Origin: an uncultured Lachnospiraceae bacterium
Lineage (GTDB): Bacteria > Bacillota > Clostridia > Lachnospirales > Lachnospiraceae
DNA length: 64,000 bases
Direction: 5' to 3'
NCBI GenBank assembly: GCA_947382625.1
Contig: CANDAG010000012.1
Location: 1 to 64,000 of the forward strand
Position numbers and translations under genes: made by a program. The number at the start of each line of letters is the position of its first letter. The stretch's first letter is position 1. Below, one piece after another: positions 1 through 8,845 of the stretch. Under the pieces are notes generated by a model that had not been told where the DNA came from, did not search any database, and saw only the letters and a program-made list of their open reading frames with translations.

Positions 1-859
1 GCGCCTTCTCAACCATCTCTTCGATTCTGGCCGGATGAATACGTCCGTCCACGATGAGCTTTTCGAGCGCAATACGTGCTACTTCCCTGCGGATGGGATC
101 AAAACCTGATAAAATGACTGCCTCCGGTGTATCGTCAATAATCAGATCCACCCCTGTCAGCGTTTCAAGGGTTCTGATATTTCTGCCCTCTCTGCCGATG
201 ATTCGTCCTTTCATCTCATCATTGGGAAGCTGAACTACTGAAATCGTAGTTTCAGACACATGGTCAGCCGCACATTTCTGTATTGCTGTAACCACATACT
301 CCCTGGCCTTCTTGTCCGCTTCTTCTTTGGCGCGACTCTCCATATCCTTGATCATCACGGCCGTTTCATGTTTTACTTCATCTTCAACAATTTTTAGTAA
401 ATACTCTTTTGCCTGTTCGGAGGTCAATCCAGAGATTCGTTCCAGTTCCTGTAATCGTTGTTCGTTCAGTTTTGAAACCTCGACCCGCAGCTTATTTAGT
501 TCATTTTCTTTTGCTGCAAGATTGGCTTCCTTCTTCTCAATCGCCTCTGTCTTCTTATCGATGTTCTCTTCCTTCTGCTGGACTCTGCGCTCATAACGCT
601 GCGCTTCCGCACGCCGTTCCTTGATCTCCTTGTCAAGCTCATTCTTGGTACGAATGGATTCTTCCTTGACCTCAAGTAAGGATTCGCGCTTTTTCGTCTC
701 TGCAGTTTTCAAAGCTTCATCAATAATCTCACGTGCTTTTTCCTCAGCATTTCCGATCTTGGCTTCAGAAACCTTCTTATGATAGGCTGTTGCCAAAAAC
801 CATGCTGCAGGAGCCGCCACGATCAACGTGAGGAAGATCGAAATCAAAACCTGCGCCAT
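1..859 (-). CDS. rny: Ribonuclease Y, N-terminal part (3' end outside window)
   Basis: Membrane-anchored endoribonuclease that starts decay of many mRNAs in Firmicutes. The visible 286 codons start at the ATG at 857-859, behind a GGAGGTGCTCC-like ribosome site. They show one hydrophobic anchor (about residues 3-23), a long charged coiled coil rich in E, K and R (about 25-190), and the start of the KH RNA-binding domain with its G-R-E-G loop inside [15 protein letters not shown]. The catalytic HD domain lies beyond the window edge, so catalytic residues cannot be checked. It is the last visible gene of a minus-strand series after recA and recX, a common clostridial order. Identification is very safe; only completeness is unknown. 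Confidence 0.95.
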   Translation of the reverse strand, partial: MAQVLISIFLTLIVAAPAAWFLATAYHKKVSEAKIGNAEEKAREIIDEALKTAETKKRESLLEVKEESIRTKNELDKEIKERRAEAQRYERRVQQKEENIDKKTEAIEKKEANLAAKENELNKLRVEVSKLNEQRLQELERISGLTSEQAKEYLLKIVEDEVKHETAVMIKDMESRAKEEADKKAREYVVTAIQKCAADHVSETTISVVQLPNDEMKGRIIGREGRNIRTLETLTGVDLIIDDTPEAVILSGFDPIRREVARIALEKLIVDGRIHPARIEEMVEKA

Positions 860-993
860 TTACAGGAGCACCTCCTTATTAAATTTTCATTGTACCCTGA
901 TTTATATAGAATGTATGTAACAGCATCAGTATATGACCGATCCGTTGTGATAATTACATTCTAAAAGCAATCTACAACAGTTAAATTTTAAAC

Positions 994-1617
994 TCAAATG
1001 GAGGTAATGTCAAGCAAAAGTGCATTTCTTATATTTTCTGCAGAAAAACCCTTTCTGTAAAGAAACGCCATCATTTTCTGCTTATCCTTCGGCGTGGCCT
1101 CTTCAGCTGAAAATTTCTTTTTTTGGAGCAGGTGGAGGATCTGTTCTCTTTCCAGCAGGTCTGTATCTTCCCCTACCGTCTGCTCCCATGCCTGTTCTGC
1201 CATATCTGCCGGGATACCCTTAGCGGCAAGCTCCTGAAAAATCCTTCTTTTGCTTTTTTTCTCTCTGCTGCAGGTAATATAATCACAGGCATAACTGTCA
1301 TCATCCACATAGTGGAACGAAGCCACATATTCGATGGCCTCCCGGACGATCTGTCCGGGATAGCCTCCCATGATCAGCTTATCCTCAAGCTCCCTGGTAG
1401 TGTAGGCACGTTTCTGCAAAAGATTCATTGCCCGGAGCTTTGCCCGCTTTGGGAGCAGCTCTGTCATGATCCTGCGGTAAGACTCCTCTGTTATCTCCTT
1501 ATCCTTTGCGATCCCATAAACCCTTAGCTCACTGCTGTACAAAACAAAAGCAAACTCTTCATCGATCCATATTTTCTTTCTGGATTTGGAAACCTCTGCA
1601 ATTTCTGTTACCGTCAC
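994..1617 (-). CDS. recX: Regulatory protein RecX
   Basis: RecX binds RecA filaments and modulates or blocks strand exchange. The 207-residue protein has the usual family build of short three-helix repeats, with landmarks RAMNLLQKRAYTTRELEDKL, the following VASFHYVDDDSYA and a C-terminal RKGFSAENI repeat. A short N-terminal part precedes the repeats, which is normal for Firmicute RecX. It starts 6 bp after the recA stop codon, so it is almost certainly cotranscribed with recA and shares its SOS control. No oddities seen. Confidence 0.93.
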   Translation of the reverse strand: MTVTEIAEVSKSRKKIWIDEEFAFVLYSSELRVYGIAKDKEITEESYRRIMTELLPKRAKLRAMNLLQKRAYTTRELEDKLIMGGYPGQIVREAIEYVASFHYVDDDSYACDYITCSREKKSKRRIFQELAAKGIPADMAEQAWEQTVGEDTDLLEREQILHLLQKKKFSAEEATPKDKQKMMAFLYRKGFSAENIRNALLLDITSI

Positions 1618-1623
1618 GACCCT

Positions 1624-2760
1624 TTACGCCTTTCCTTTTTTGTCAGCGGCTTCCGCATCTGCAGATGCAGCAGACTTCTTAGTACCGGAGCCGCCGGTCT
1701 TCTCTGCAGCCGAAGCACCTGTTGCGGATGCTTCGGCATCTGGCTTCTTCAGACCTGTATCCGCCCCCTGAAGACCGTAATGCTCTCTTACCTTCCCGGA
1801 TATTTCGGCTAAGGTCTCCGGATTGTCCTTTAAATACTGCTTGGCATTCTCACGTCCCTGTCCGATCTTACTGCCTTCATAGGCATACCACGCACCGCTC
1901 TTGTTTACAATATTAGCCCCTGCAGCCAGATCCAGTATATCGCCCACCACAGAGATACCCTCCCCAAAAATGATATCAAACTCTGCCTCTTTAAAGGGCG
2001 GCGCTATCTTATTCTTCACAACCTTGACTCTGGTCCTGTTTCCAATGGCCTCCCCGCTTTGCTTGAGAGCCTCGATCCTTCTTACATCCAGACGCACGGA
2101 AGAATAAAATTTAAGTGCCCTGCCGCCCGTTGTTGTTTCGGGATTACCGAACATAACCCCTACCTTTTCACGAAGCTGGTTGATGAAGATCACCGTACAG
2201 TTGGACTTGCTGATAACAGCCGTCAGCTTACGCAGGGCCTGGGACATAAGTCTGGCCTGTAATCCCACATGGGAATCTCCCATATCGCCGTCAATCTCCG
2301 CCTTGGGCACCAGCGCCGCCACAGAGTCCACTACGATGATGTCTATCGCTCCTGACCGTACCATGGTTTCTGTGATTTCAAGGGCCTGCTCGCCGTTATC
2401 CGGCTGGGATATATATAAATTGTCAATATCAACTCCTATGTTCTTGGCATAGACAGGATCAAGAGCATGCTCTGCATCGATAAAGCCTGCAATTCCGCCT
2501 CTCTTCTGGACCTCTGCGATCATATGCAGGGTAACTGTCGTCTTACCACTCGATTCCGGTCCGTATATCTCCACGATCCTTCCTTTGGGAATGCCTCCAA
2601 GCCCCAGCGCAATATCCAGGCTTAAGGATCCGGTAGGGATCGTTTCTACATTCATATGAGCGGAGTTGTCCCCCAGCTTCATCACCGCTCCCTTTCCAAA
2701 CTGCTTCTCAATCTGTCCTAAAGCGGCGTCCAATGCTTTTAATTTGTCATCTCTTTCCAT
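1624..2760 (-). CDS. recA: Recombinase RecA
   Basis: DNA-dependent ATPase for homologous recombination and LexA cleavage in the SOS response. Start chosen at 2758-2760 because AAAGGAGA precedes it and the protein then begins [14 protein letters not shown], typical of RecA; the frame stays open 17 codons upstream but has no such support. About 378 residues. Walker [10 protein letters not shown] lies at residues 67-75, followed by Walker B/L2 landmarks such as [19 protein letters not shown]. The C-terminus has an extra 40-residue Ala/Ser/Lys/Asp-rich tail beyond the conserved core, more low-complexity than usual. Two LexA-like boxes lie 45-85 bp upstream. recX follows in the same operon. Confidence 0.98.
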   Translation of the reverse strand: MERDDKLKALDAALGQIEKQFGKGAVMKLGDNSAHMNVETIPTGSLSLDIALGLGGIPKGRIVEIYGPESSGKTTVTLHMIAEVQKRGGIAGFIDAEHALDPVYAKNIGVDIDNLYISQPDNGEQALEITETMVRSGAIDIIVVDSVAALVPKAEIDGDMGDSHVGLQARLMSQALRKLTAVISKSNCTVIFINQLREKVGVMFGNPETTTGGRALKFYSSVRLDVRRIEALKQSGEAIGNRTRVKVVKNKIAPPFKEAEFDIIFGEGISVVGDILDLAAGANIVNKSGAWYAYEGSKIGQGRENAKQYLKDNPETLAEISGKVREHYGLQGADTGLKKPDAEASATGASAAEKTGGSGTKKSAASADAEAADKKGKA

Positions 2761-2805
2761 AAATGCGGTCTCCTTTTCTCTTTTAAGCTGCAAAAGTCCA
2801 GCCGA

Positions 2806-2817
2806 GAACATTTGTTC
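2806..2817. promoter_or_regulatory. LexA (SOS) box 1 upstream of recA
   Basis: GAACATTTGTTC fits the Gram-positive SOS operator GAAC-N4-GTTC exactly, 46 bp upstream of the recA start codon. Its position before recA, a classical LexA target, supports the call. Confidence 0.85.
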
Positions 2818-2829
2818 TTATCCAATATA

Positions 2830-2841
2830 AAACAAATGTTC
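2830..2841. promoter_or_regulatory. LexA (SOS) box 2 upstream of recA
   Basis: AAACAAATGTTC (plus strand; GAACATTTGTTT on the recA strand) has one mismatch to GAAC-N4-GTTC. Its centre is 24 bp from box 1, a little over two helical turns, compatible with two LexA dimers on one face of the DNA. Confidence 0.7.
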
Positions 2842-3235
2842 GGGTTTGTCAACCAAAAACAACTGTCTGCAGCATATGATTCGTTTTCAATTGTTCTTTA
2901 AATTAATAATACTGCATTATGTGTCCAATAAAACTCCCTCAAAGGCATTTCCCTCCTTTTTTTATTTTTCGCTTTGGATTCTTGGCTGAAAATGCCGGAT
3001 ATGCAAAGCAGATTTCTTCTGCAGCCATTAGAAAGGCCGCGGAACAGTTACAGCAAATACCGGATAATGTATCCTTTGCCATAACCCCTCCATAGGAGGG
3101 GTAAAATTAGGCAAGCTGACAAAAGTGGTTCGAGCACTTACATCCCCTCTATAGGAGGGGGTAAAATAAATGTAGCATACCAAAAACAATTTGGCAATAA
3201 AAATATACAGGGCTGAAAGCTAACATAAAAATCAA
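2842..3235. other. Gene-poor spacer upstream of recA with possible coding remnant
   Basis: No full gene is visible. The plus strand from about 2960 to 3096 reads as an open, protein-like stretch (landmarks AENAGYAKQISSAAIRKAAE) without a clear start and ending at a TAG inside the first palindromic repeat. This could be a gene remnant; I do not recognise the family. The end of the spacer carries the two palindromic repeats listed separately. Confidence 0.35.
3085..3167. repeat. Two palindromic direct repeats 59 bp apart
   Basis: Unit 1 (3085-3107) is CCCCTCCATAGGAGGGG followed by TAAAAT; unit 2 (3144-3167) is CCCCTCTATAGGAGGGG followed by GTAAAAT. Each holds a G/C-rich palindrome. The 36-bp segment between them is unique. 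Repeat and spacer sizes resemble a two-repeat CRISPR relic, but the copies differ and no cas gene is present, so they may equally be dispersed hairpin repeats. Confidence 0.6.
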
Positions 3236-4153
3236 TCAAAAGTGCCGCTGATATTCCTTATAATCCTTATAGGTCACAGTCACCCATCCCTCACCGTAAT
3301 AATAATTAAATCCTACCTCCATGCCCAGAGGAGTGTAAAAAATGATCAGACTCTCATCATCGGTGAGCATATCCGTGATCTCCTGATCCGTAAAACTGTA
3401 AAGGTAGGAAATCTCGCCATTCTGCCTCTCGCTGCGGTTCCTGAAATCTACGGAAAACTGATCGTCGATCTCGAGCAGCTGCGAATTGGTAAGGGGCATT
3501 TTACTTTCCATATCTATATTCACGGAAACCACATAGCTTTCATAATATTCCCCGTCCAGATAACCATATTCCACATAGACAATGCTGAGTACATCCTCAT
3601 CCATATAAGTGACATAGCTCTCTGTCTCAAAATAGAAGGAGATTTCTTCGTCGATCTCCTCTGAAACGGAGAATACATATTCCTCAAGCTCCTCCACTTC
3701 CCTTTGGATCACATTGTTGATCCCCTCCATGTCCTCCTGGTCCTTTGAAAAGACCACCGGATAATCGATGTAAAGCAATACATTGTCCGTGCCAAACATA
3801 TGGGCGCAGCTTTCGCTTTCTACCCCATACGAAAGATCCTCCCTGATGGCATCATGAAACTCGTAATAGTCCGTATTTTCTGATACCTCTTCCTCCTCTT
3901 CCTCGTAGGGCTCTTCGGGGATCTTCTCAATCGGTATATCCTCCCCCGGATCTGTATAGTGATCATTGCTGTCCCTGTCTGGCAAGTCTCTGTACTGCTC
4001 ATTTTGCGCCCTGTTTCCGATCACTGCAAGAAGCCGCATCGTGCCAAGCAGCTGTGCGACTTCTATATAAAAAGCTGCAAAAAGCAGGCAGCCTGCCGCT
4101 ATCCCTCCGATCACAAGGGCTGTTATCTTTCCCGGACTCCATTTTCCTTTCAT
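3236..4153 (-). CDS. Acidic membrane-anchored DUF3298 (RsiV-like) protein
   Basis: 305 residues: short basic cytoplasmic start (MKGKWSPGK), one membrane segment (about residues 9-31), a linker very rich in Asp and Glu (about 55-95), then an extracellular domain with the DUF3298 pattern, including YGYLDGEYYESYVVSVN and a C-terminal YTPLGMEVGFNYYYG. In Bacillus RsiV this domain binds lysozyme and the protein is an anti-sigma factor. No sigma gene sits beside this one and the cytoplasmic part is too short for a sigma-binding domain, so an anti-sigma role is not supported. A surface protein sensing or binding an outside ligand is the best guess. Lies 20 bp after the pncC-like gene. Confidence 0.6.
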   Translation of the reverse strand: MKGKWSPGKITALVIGGIAAGCLLFAAFYIEVAQLLGTMRLLAVIGNRAQNEQYRDLPDRDSNDHYTDPGEDIPIEKIPEEPYEEEEEEVSENTDYYEFHDAIREDLSYGVESESCAHMFGTDNVLLYIDYPVVFSKDQEDMEGINNVIQREVEELEEYVFSVSEEIDEEISFYFETESYVTYMDEDVLSIVYVEYGYLDGEYYESYVVSVNIDMESKMPLTNSQLLEIDDQFSVDFRNRSERQNGEISYLYSFTDQEITDMLTDDESLIIFYTPLGMEVGFNYYYGEGWVTVTYKDYKEYQRHF

Positions 4154-4173
4154 GTCTGCTCCTTACATTAATC

Positions 4174-4653
4174 TCATACCAGCTTATCCAGAAGAAACGA
4201 GAGCGCTGTCTCTGTGGTAAGCGTCCTTATTTCCAGTCTGCTCCCCTGAAAATGATTCCGGGAAACAAATACTTCTCCGTCAACATAGCAGCCGATATAC
4301 ACAAGCCCCACCGGCTTCTCCGGCGTACCGCCGCCGGGACCTGCAATGCCTGTGACCGCTATGGCCGCCTGTGCCTGTGCCTGCCTGGCCGCTCCCCTGG
4401 CCATCTCCTCCGCCACCTGGGGACTGACCGCTCCGTAATCCTTAAGCGTCTGCTGCGAAACCCCAAGAAGCTTATGCTTGGCAGAATTGGAATAGGTAAC
4501 ATAGCTTTCTCCAAACACCTCTGATACTCCGGCTACATTCACCAGCCTAGAAGCGATCATACCTCCGCTGCAGGACTCCGCACAGGTAACCTGCCATCCC
4601 TTCTCAAGCAATATCGAAACAATCTTTTCTTCCAGCGAATGCTCTGCTGTCAT
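4174..4653 (-). CDS. CinA C-terminal family nicotinamide-nucleotide amidohydrolase (PncC type)
   Basis: Deamidates NMN to NaMN in pyridine nucleotide recycling. The 159 residues are only the CinA C-terminal domain; the N-terminal COG1058 part of full-length CinA is absent, as in E. coli PncC. Landmarks are TCAESCSGGMIASRLVNVAG (from about residue 23) with the catalytic Ser/Cys region, SYVTYSNSAKHKLLGV, and TGIAGPGGGTPEKPVG near residues 100-115. In many Firmicutes cinA lies beside pgsA and recA; here the order pgsA-cinA is kept, with 32 bp between them. Confidence 0.9.
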   Translation of the reverse strand: MTAEHSLEEKIVSILLEKGWQVTCAESCSGGMIASRLVNVAGVSEVFGESYVTYSNSAKHKLLGVSQQTLKDYGAVSPQVAEEMARGAARQAQAQAAIAVTGIAGPGGGTPEKPVGLVYIGCYVDGEVFVSRNHFQGSRLEIRTLTTETALSFLLDKLV

Positions 4654-4685
4654 AAAATCTCCTTTCCCTGACTGAGGTCAAAAGG

Positions 4686-5219
4686 CTATTTATTTTCTTT
4701 CATGACACCCTTGTTTTTGACCAGATAATCAATTAAAGATACCACTGTCAGAACCACTGCGATCCAGAGAACGATCTGCGTCACGAGAGAAAGGGCGGAA
4801 ATGTCCGCGATCATAAGGCAGACCGCGATCATCTGAAAGGTGGTCTTGAATTTTCCGAAATAACTGGCGGCGATCACCACACCATTGTCTGATGCCACCA
4901 GCCTGAAGCCGCTGATGATAAATTCTCTGGCTATGATTATGATAACCATCCATGACGGTATCTTATCCAGTTCGATCAGACAGATCAGTGCGGAGCACAC
5001 CAGCAGCTTATCCGCCAGAGGATCCATAAACTTCCCGAAATTGGTGACCAGATTATATTTCCGGGCAATTTTTCCGTCCAGCAGATCTGTCAGACTGGCG
5101 ATTATAAAGATCCCCAGCGCGATCCATTTGTCATAAGGGGTTATTGGTACTAAAAGAAATACAATAAAAAAAGGAATTAATATCACCCTGAACATTGTCA
5201 GTTTATTTGGCAGATTCAT
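4686..5219 (-). CDS. pgsA: CDP-diacylglycerol--glycerol-3-phosphate 3-phosphatidyltransferase
   Basis: Integral membrane enzyme making phosphatidylglycerol phosphate, the first committed step to phosphatidylglycerol and cardiolipin. The 177 residues carry the complete CDP-alcohol phosphotransferase signature D-x2-D-G-x2-A-R-x8-G-x3-D-x3-D at D45, D48, G49, A52, R53, G62, D66 and D70. Hydrophobic segments lie around 8-25, 32-48, 75-95 and 130-165. Its start overlaps the end of rimO by 17 bp, which indicates translational coupling. Family and length are normal. Confidence 0.96.
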   Translation of the reverse strand: MNLPNKLTMFRVILIPFFIVFLLVPITPYDKWIALGIFIIASLTDLLDGKIARKYNLVTNFGKFMDPLADKLLVCSALICLIELDKIPSWMVIIIIAREFIISGFRLVASDNGVVIAASYFGKFKTTFQMIAVCLMIADISALSLVTQIVLWIAVVLTVVSLIDYLVKNKGVMKENK

Positions 5220-6540
5220 CTTCTATCTCTCCTGTCAGATCATATTCATTAGAGCCGGTAATAAGCACCTCCACAAAATCACCGCTCATAAGCTGTCTCT
5301 CCGTATTTATAAACAGATAACCGTCTACTCCCGGCGCATCCTTATAGGTGCGGGCGACATAAACATCTTCCTCCGCCACCTTACCCTCGATCATTGCGCC
5401 AAGCCTTTGTCCTATCATTTTTTCTGCGGCTTCAAAAGCAATTTCCTGCTGAAGCTCCATAAGCTCTTCCCTGCGCCGTTCCTTCGTATCCTCCGGGATC
5501 TGATCCGGCATTTCAGCCGCCGGCGTATCCTCCTCCTCGGAATAGGAAAAGACACCCAGCCTGTCAAATTCCATTTCATCCACAAAGGCCAGAGTGCTTT
5601 CGTGGTCCTCCTCAGATTCCCCCGGAAAACCGGCGATCAGAGTCGTGCGAAGGCAGATATCCGGAATCTCCTCCCTGAGCCTTCCGATCATTTCCTTGAT
5701 CTGCCCGCTGGTAGTCTTCCTTCCCATACGCTTCAGAATGGCATCGCTTCCGCTCTGAATGGGAATATCCAGATAATGACAGATCTTCTCTTCCGCCTTC
5801 ATTACCTGTATCAACTCTTCGGTGATCTCCTCCGGATAACAGTATAGTATCCGTATCCATCGAAGTCCCTCTATCCTGCACAGCTTCTTAAGAAGCCGGG
5901 GCAATGCTTTCTCTCCATACAGATCTTTCCCGTAAAGAGTGGTTTCCTGGGCAACCAGGATCAGCTCCCGCACTCCCGCCTCTGCCAGCTCCTCCGCTTC
6001 CTTCAGCAGATCCTCCATGGGAATACTCCGGTAATTTCCTCTTACCTTGGGGATAATACAATAGGTGCAATGCTTATCACACCCTTCTGCAATCTTCAGA
6101 TAAGCATAATAACCGCCTGTGGTCATCACCCGCCTGCATCCCCCTAAGGGAGGCGCATCGAGAGGTGACAGATGATTCTTTGGTCTTTTATCCAGGGTCT
6201 CCCCAAGTGCCTGTACAATTGCCTCCAGGGCGGTAGTCCCTATGATGGCGTCCACCTCCGGGATCTCCTGTTGTATTTCCTCCTGATACCGCTGGGCCAG
6301 ACATCCTGTTACGAGAAGGGCCCTGATCTGTCCGGCCTTTTTCAGTTCAGCCATTTCCAGTATAGTATTTATACTCTCCTCCTTGGCATCCCCGATAAAA
6401 CAACAGGTGTTGATCACCACTGCTTCCGCCTCCGACTCATCATCGGTAAACTGATAGCCTTCATCTGACAGCATTCCCAGCATTACCTCGGAATCCACCA
6501 GATTCTTGTCGCACCCCAGCGAAATAAAAAGTATCTTCAT
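5203..6540 (-). CDS. rimO: Ribosomal protein S12 methylthiotransferase RimO
   Basis: Radical-SAM enzyme that adds a methylthio group to the conserved aspartate of ribosomal protein S12. Start chosen at the ATG at 6538-6540, preceded by AAAGGA at good spacing and giving MKILFISLGCDKN; a TTG two codons upstream is less likely. The N-terminal UPF0004 domain has its three cluster cysteines (within SLGCDKN, INTCCFI and VTGCLAQ), the radical-SAM motif is CDKHCTYC at about residues 154-161, and a C-terminal TRAM domain includes VDGYLFINT and SGDFVEVLITG. SLGCDKN and the domain pattern separate RimO from MiaB. Overlaps pgsA. Confidence 0.95.
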   Translation of the reverse strand: MKILFISLGCDKNLVDSEVMLGMLSDEGYQFTDDESEAEAVVINTCCFIGDAKEESINTILEMAELKKAGQIRALLVTGCLAQRYQEEIQQEIPEVDAIIGTTALEAIVQALGETLDKRPKNHLSPLDAPPLGGCRRVMTTGGYYAYLKIAEGCDKHCTYCIIPKVRGNYRSIPMEDLLKEAEELAEAGVRELILVAQETTLYGKDLYGEKALPRLLKKLCRIEGLRWIRILYCYPEEITEELIQVMKAEEKICHYLDIPIQSGSDAILKRMGRKTTSGQIKEMIGRLREEIPDICLRTTLIAGFPGESEEDHESTLAFVDEMEFDRLGVFSYSEEEDTPAAEMPDQIPEDTKERRREELMELQQEIAFEAAEKMIGQRLGAMIEGKVAEEDVYVARTYKDAPGVDGYLFINTERQLMSGDFVEVLITGSNEYDLTGEIEDESAK

Positions 6541-6597
6541 TTGCAATCCTTTCCTGCCAGATCAGGCTCTGTGCCTTTTTATAAGCGGCTTTTTGTG

Positions 6598-6623
6598 AAA
6601 AAAAGTCCGCATAGCGAACTTTT
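6598..6623 (-). terminator. Rho-independent terminator after rpoZ
   Basis: On the minus strand AAAAGTTCGC-TAT-GCGGACTTTT forms a ten-pair stem (one G-U pair) followed by a T run, 19 bp past the rpoZ stop codon. It separates the gmk/rpoZ unit from rimO at least in part. Confidence 0.65.
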
Positions 6624-6641
6624 CGTAACACGGCCTGCTCC

Positions 6642-6875
6642 TCAATCGTCAGACAGGATCTTGATCTTGCCCTGATTTAATTCTTCTACTGCAACAGAAA
6701 GGGGCTTGGCGTCCTTTTCACTTTTGACCAGAGCCTCTTCTCCTGAAATGATCTGTCTGGCTCTTTTGGAGGTTGCCATCACAATGGAATACCTGCTGTT
6801 GACTACGGGAGCCTCTCCCGGCTCAACCTCACTGTTTACTACCTTCATTAAATCGGAATAAGATGGATGTAACAT
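6642..6875 (-). CDS. rpoZ: RNA polymerase omega subunit
   Basis: Small subunit that helps assemble RNA polymerase and, in some bacteria, ppGpp binding. The 77 residues contain the omega core: MLHPSYSDLMKVVN, NSRYSIVMATSKRARQI (the usual R-x4-A-x-KRARQ element) and a short acidic end. It follows gmk by 18 bp in the conserved block yicC-remA-gmk-rpoZ, which confirms the assignment despite its small size. Confidence 0.93.
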   Translation of the reverse strand: MLHPSYSDLMKVVNSEVEPGEAPVVNSRYSIVMATSKRARQIISGEEALVKSEKDAKPLSVAVEELNQGKIKILSDD

Positions 6876-6893
6876 TTTTATTGCTCCTTTCGC

Positions 6894-7523
6894 TTAGGCT
6901 AATTCTTCCAGTTCTTTCCTTATATTATGGATCAATTCTGTATTTCTGACCGGCGTACTGTGGGCTGCCTGTATCAGAGCATGCATTTCCTTCACACACT
7001 CCTCCAGCTTGTCATTGATCACAAGAAAATCGTATTCCTCAATGCCCACTGCTTCCTCTGCCGCACGGCTGATCCTTTGGGCGATCACTTCCGGGCTCTC
7101 CGTTCCCCGTCCCTCTAAACGCTTCTTAAGCTCTGCGGCATCAGGCGGCATTACAAACATTAAAAGCGCTGTGGGGAATTTTTGCTTGATCTTAAGAGCG
7201 CCCTGGATCTCAATCTCCAGAATAACGTCCTTTCCTTTTTCGAGCTGCCGCTCTACATACTCCCTGGGCGTACCATAGTAATGATCGCAGTAGTTGGCAT
7301 ATTCGATCAGACCGTCTTCTGAGATCTTCTGCTTAAACTCCTCTTCACTTACAAAAAAGTATTCTTTTCCTTCTTCCTCTCCCGGCCTCGGGTCTCTGGT
7401 AGTCATGGAAACCGACAGTGCATAATCATCATATGCATGTACCAGCTCCTTCATGAGAGTTCCTTTTCCTGTTCCTGAAAACCCTGAAACTACGATCAAT
7501 ATTCCTTTACGCTTCATTTTCAT
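6894..7523 (-). CDS. gmk: Guanylate kinase
   Basis: Phosphorylates GMP to GDP, essential for GTP and dGTP supply. P-loop [10 protein letters not shown] lies near the start, followed by the GMP-binding elements [17 protein letters not shown] and [13 protein letters not shown] and the lid region with [17 protein letters not shown]. Start chosen at the ATG giving [12 protein letters not shown]; it overlaps remA by 17 bp. The frame is open ten codons further upstream inside remA, but homologues start near this point. An ATG two codons later is also possible. About 209 residues, normal for the family. Confidence 0.95.
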   Translation of the reverse strand: MKMKRKGILIVVSGFSGTGKGTLMKELVHAYDDYALSVSMTTRDPRPGEEEGKEYFFVSEEEFKQKISEDGLIEYANYCDHYYGTPREYVERQLEKGKDVILEIEIQGALKIKQKFPTALLMFVMPPDAAELKKRLEGRGTESPEVIAQRISRAAEEAVGIEEYDFLVINDKLEECVKEMHALIQAAHSTPVRNTELIHNIRKELEELA

Positions 7524-7767
7524 CTCTGCTTTCTGCCTGTGCTCTGAGTGCAATGGTTTCCGGGAGAAGCGCTGAAAGTACCAGCTGACTGTTCTCCATC
7601 ACAAGCACGGCCTTGGTTTTCCTTCCCTGGGTGGCATCAATGGCATTGCCTTCCTCCCTGGCCTTCTGCACCAGGCGTTTCACCGGCGCGGAATCAGGGC
7701 TTACAATAGCAATGATCTTGCCTGCATTTACAATATTGCCAAACCCGATATGGATCAACTTATTCAT
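7507..7767 (-). CDS. remA: RemA/DUF370 family DNA-binding regulator
   Basis: RemA of Bacillus subtilis is a DNA-binding activator of biofilm matrix and osmoprotection genes; the family is common in Firmicutes. The 86 residues match the DUF370 core: [20 protein letters not shown], then [27 protein letters not shown] and [13 protein letters not shown]. It sits between yicC and gmk as in Bacilli and other Clostridia. Its target genes cannot be read from the sequence. Confidence 0.9.
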   Translation of the reverse strand: MNKLIHIGFGNIVNAGKIIAIVSPDSAPVKRLVQKAREEGNAIDATQGRKTKAVLVMENSQLVLSALLPETIALRAQAESRDENEA

Positions 7768-7778
7768 TCCTGGCTTCC

Positions 7779-8657
7779 TTATTCAATATTCTGGATCTGC
7801 TCCCTTACCTTCTCAATATCCGTCTTCAGTTCAATGGCACGGTTGGAGATCTCCAGATCAGTAGTCTTGGAGAGAATGGTATTGGCCTCCCTGTTCATTT
7901 CCTGAGCAATGAAATCCAGCTTCCGTCCAATACTTCCGCCCTTTAGCAGGGTATCCCTGGTAGTCTCGATATGGCTCTTTAAGCGGACCAGCTCTTCATC
8001 CACACAGACTCTGTCCGCATACACGGTCACCTCCATGAGAAGCCTGTTCTCATCTACCTTGGCATCTCCTAAAAGCTCCTTCACCTTGTCCTGCAGCTTA
8101 TGCTTGTATTCTGTGATGATCTGGGGCGAACGCTCCGTAATAAATTCCACATTGGCAAGCATGGCCTTTAGCTTATCCAAAAGGTCATTTTTGAGATTTT
8201 CACCTTCTTTGACCCTGGTTTCCACAAAGCCCTCTGCCGCCCCCTGTATTGCCTTGCTCAAAAGGCTCCAGAGCATTTCCTCATCCATGGTCTGCTCCTC
8301 CATGGCAAAAACCTCCGGATAACGGGAAAGCGCGCTGACTCCCACGTCATTTGCAAGGGAAAACTCCTCTGCCATCTGCTTCAGATAGCCCATATATTCT
8401 GCCGCAAGCTCTCTGTTGTACTTCACGCAGACGTTGGACTGGGTATAATCCTCATAAGCAATGAAAATATCTACCTTTCCCCGCTGAATATAATTCTTGA
8501 GTTCATTCCTGATCCCCGCCTCAAAAAAATTCAGCTTCTTTGGCATCTTGATATTTACATCCAGATAGCGGTGGTTGACTGATTTCATCTCTACTGTGAT
8601 TTTGCGTTCGGATTCCTGTATTTCACATCTGCCAAACCCCGTCATACTCTTGATCAT
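7779..8657 (-). CDS. yicC: YicC family endoribonuclease
   Basis: YicC proteins are stress-linked endoribonucleases; E. coli YicC affects decay of the small RNA RyhB. Start at 8655-8657, five bases after a strong AGGAGG, giving [15 protein letters not shown], the hallmark family start. The frame is open 18 codons upstream, but no ribosome site supports them. The N-terminal YicC_N domain includes [18 protein letters not shown] and the C-terminal DUF1732 part has [20 protein letters not shown] and a final [13 protein letters not shown]. About 292 residues, normal. First gene of the remA-gmk-rpoZ block, divergent from rqcH. Confidence 0.94.
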   Translation of the reverse strand: MIKSMTGFGRCEIQESERKITVEMKSVNHRYLDVNIKMPKKLNFFEAGIRNELKNYIQRGKVDIFIAYEDYTQSNVCVKYNRELAAEYMGYLKQMAEEFSLANDVGVSALSRYPEVFAMEEQTMDEEMLWSLLSKAIQGAAEGFVETRVKEGENLKNDLLDKLKAMLANVEFITERSPQIITEYKHKLQDKVKELLGDAKVDENRLLMEVTVYADRVCVDEELVRLKSHIETTRDTLLKGGSIGRKLDFIAQEMNREANTILSKTTDLEISNRAIELKTDIEKVREQIQNIE

Positions 8658-8772
8658 GTAAAGCCTCCTGCCACTTCCGAAGCCAAAAGAAACTCCGGGT
8701 GGTCTTATCATTTCAATCTATTATAGGGGAAATGGATGGGTACGTCAAGAATTTAAAAGCTTACTTTTCGTG

Positions 8773-8801
8773 TTGTGCTATCCCCCCGCCTGCTATATAA
8801 T
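8773..8801 (+). promoter_or_regulatory. Sigma-A-type promoter of rqcH
   Basis: TTGTGC (8773-8778), 17-bp spacer, TATAAT (8796-8801). The -10 is perfect and lies 45 bp before the rqcH start codon. Confidence 0.7.
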
Positions 8802-8845
8802 AAGAAGCAGTTCCCGCAATTATTCATAACAGAAAGGACGAACTC

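Noticed and set aside
3085..3167. CRISPR array
   Set aside because: Only two diverged units and no cas genes, so reported only as a possible relic.
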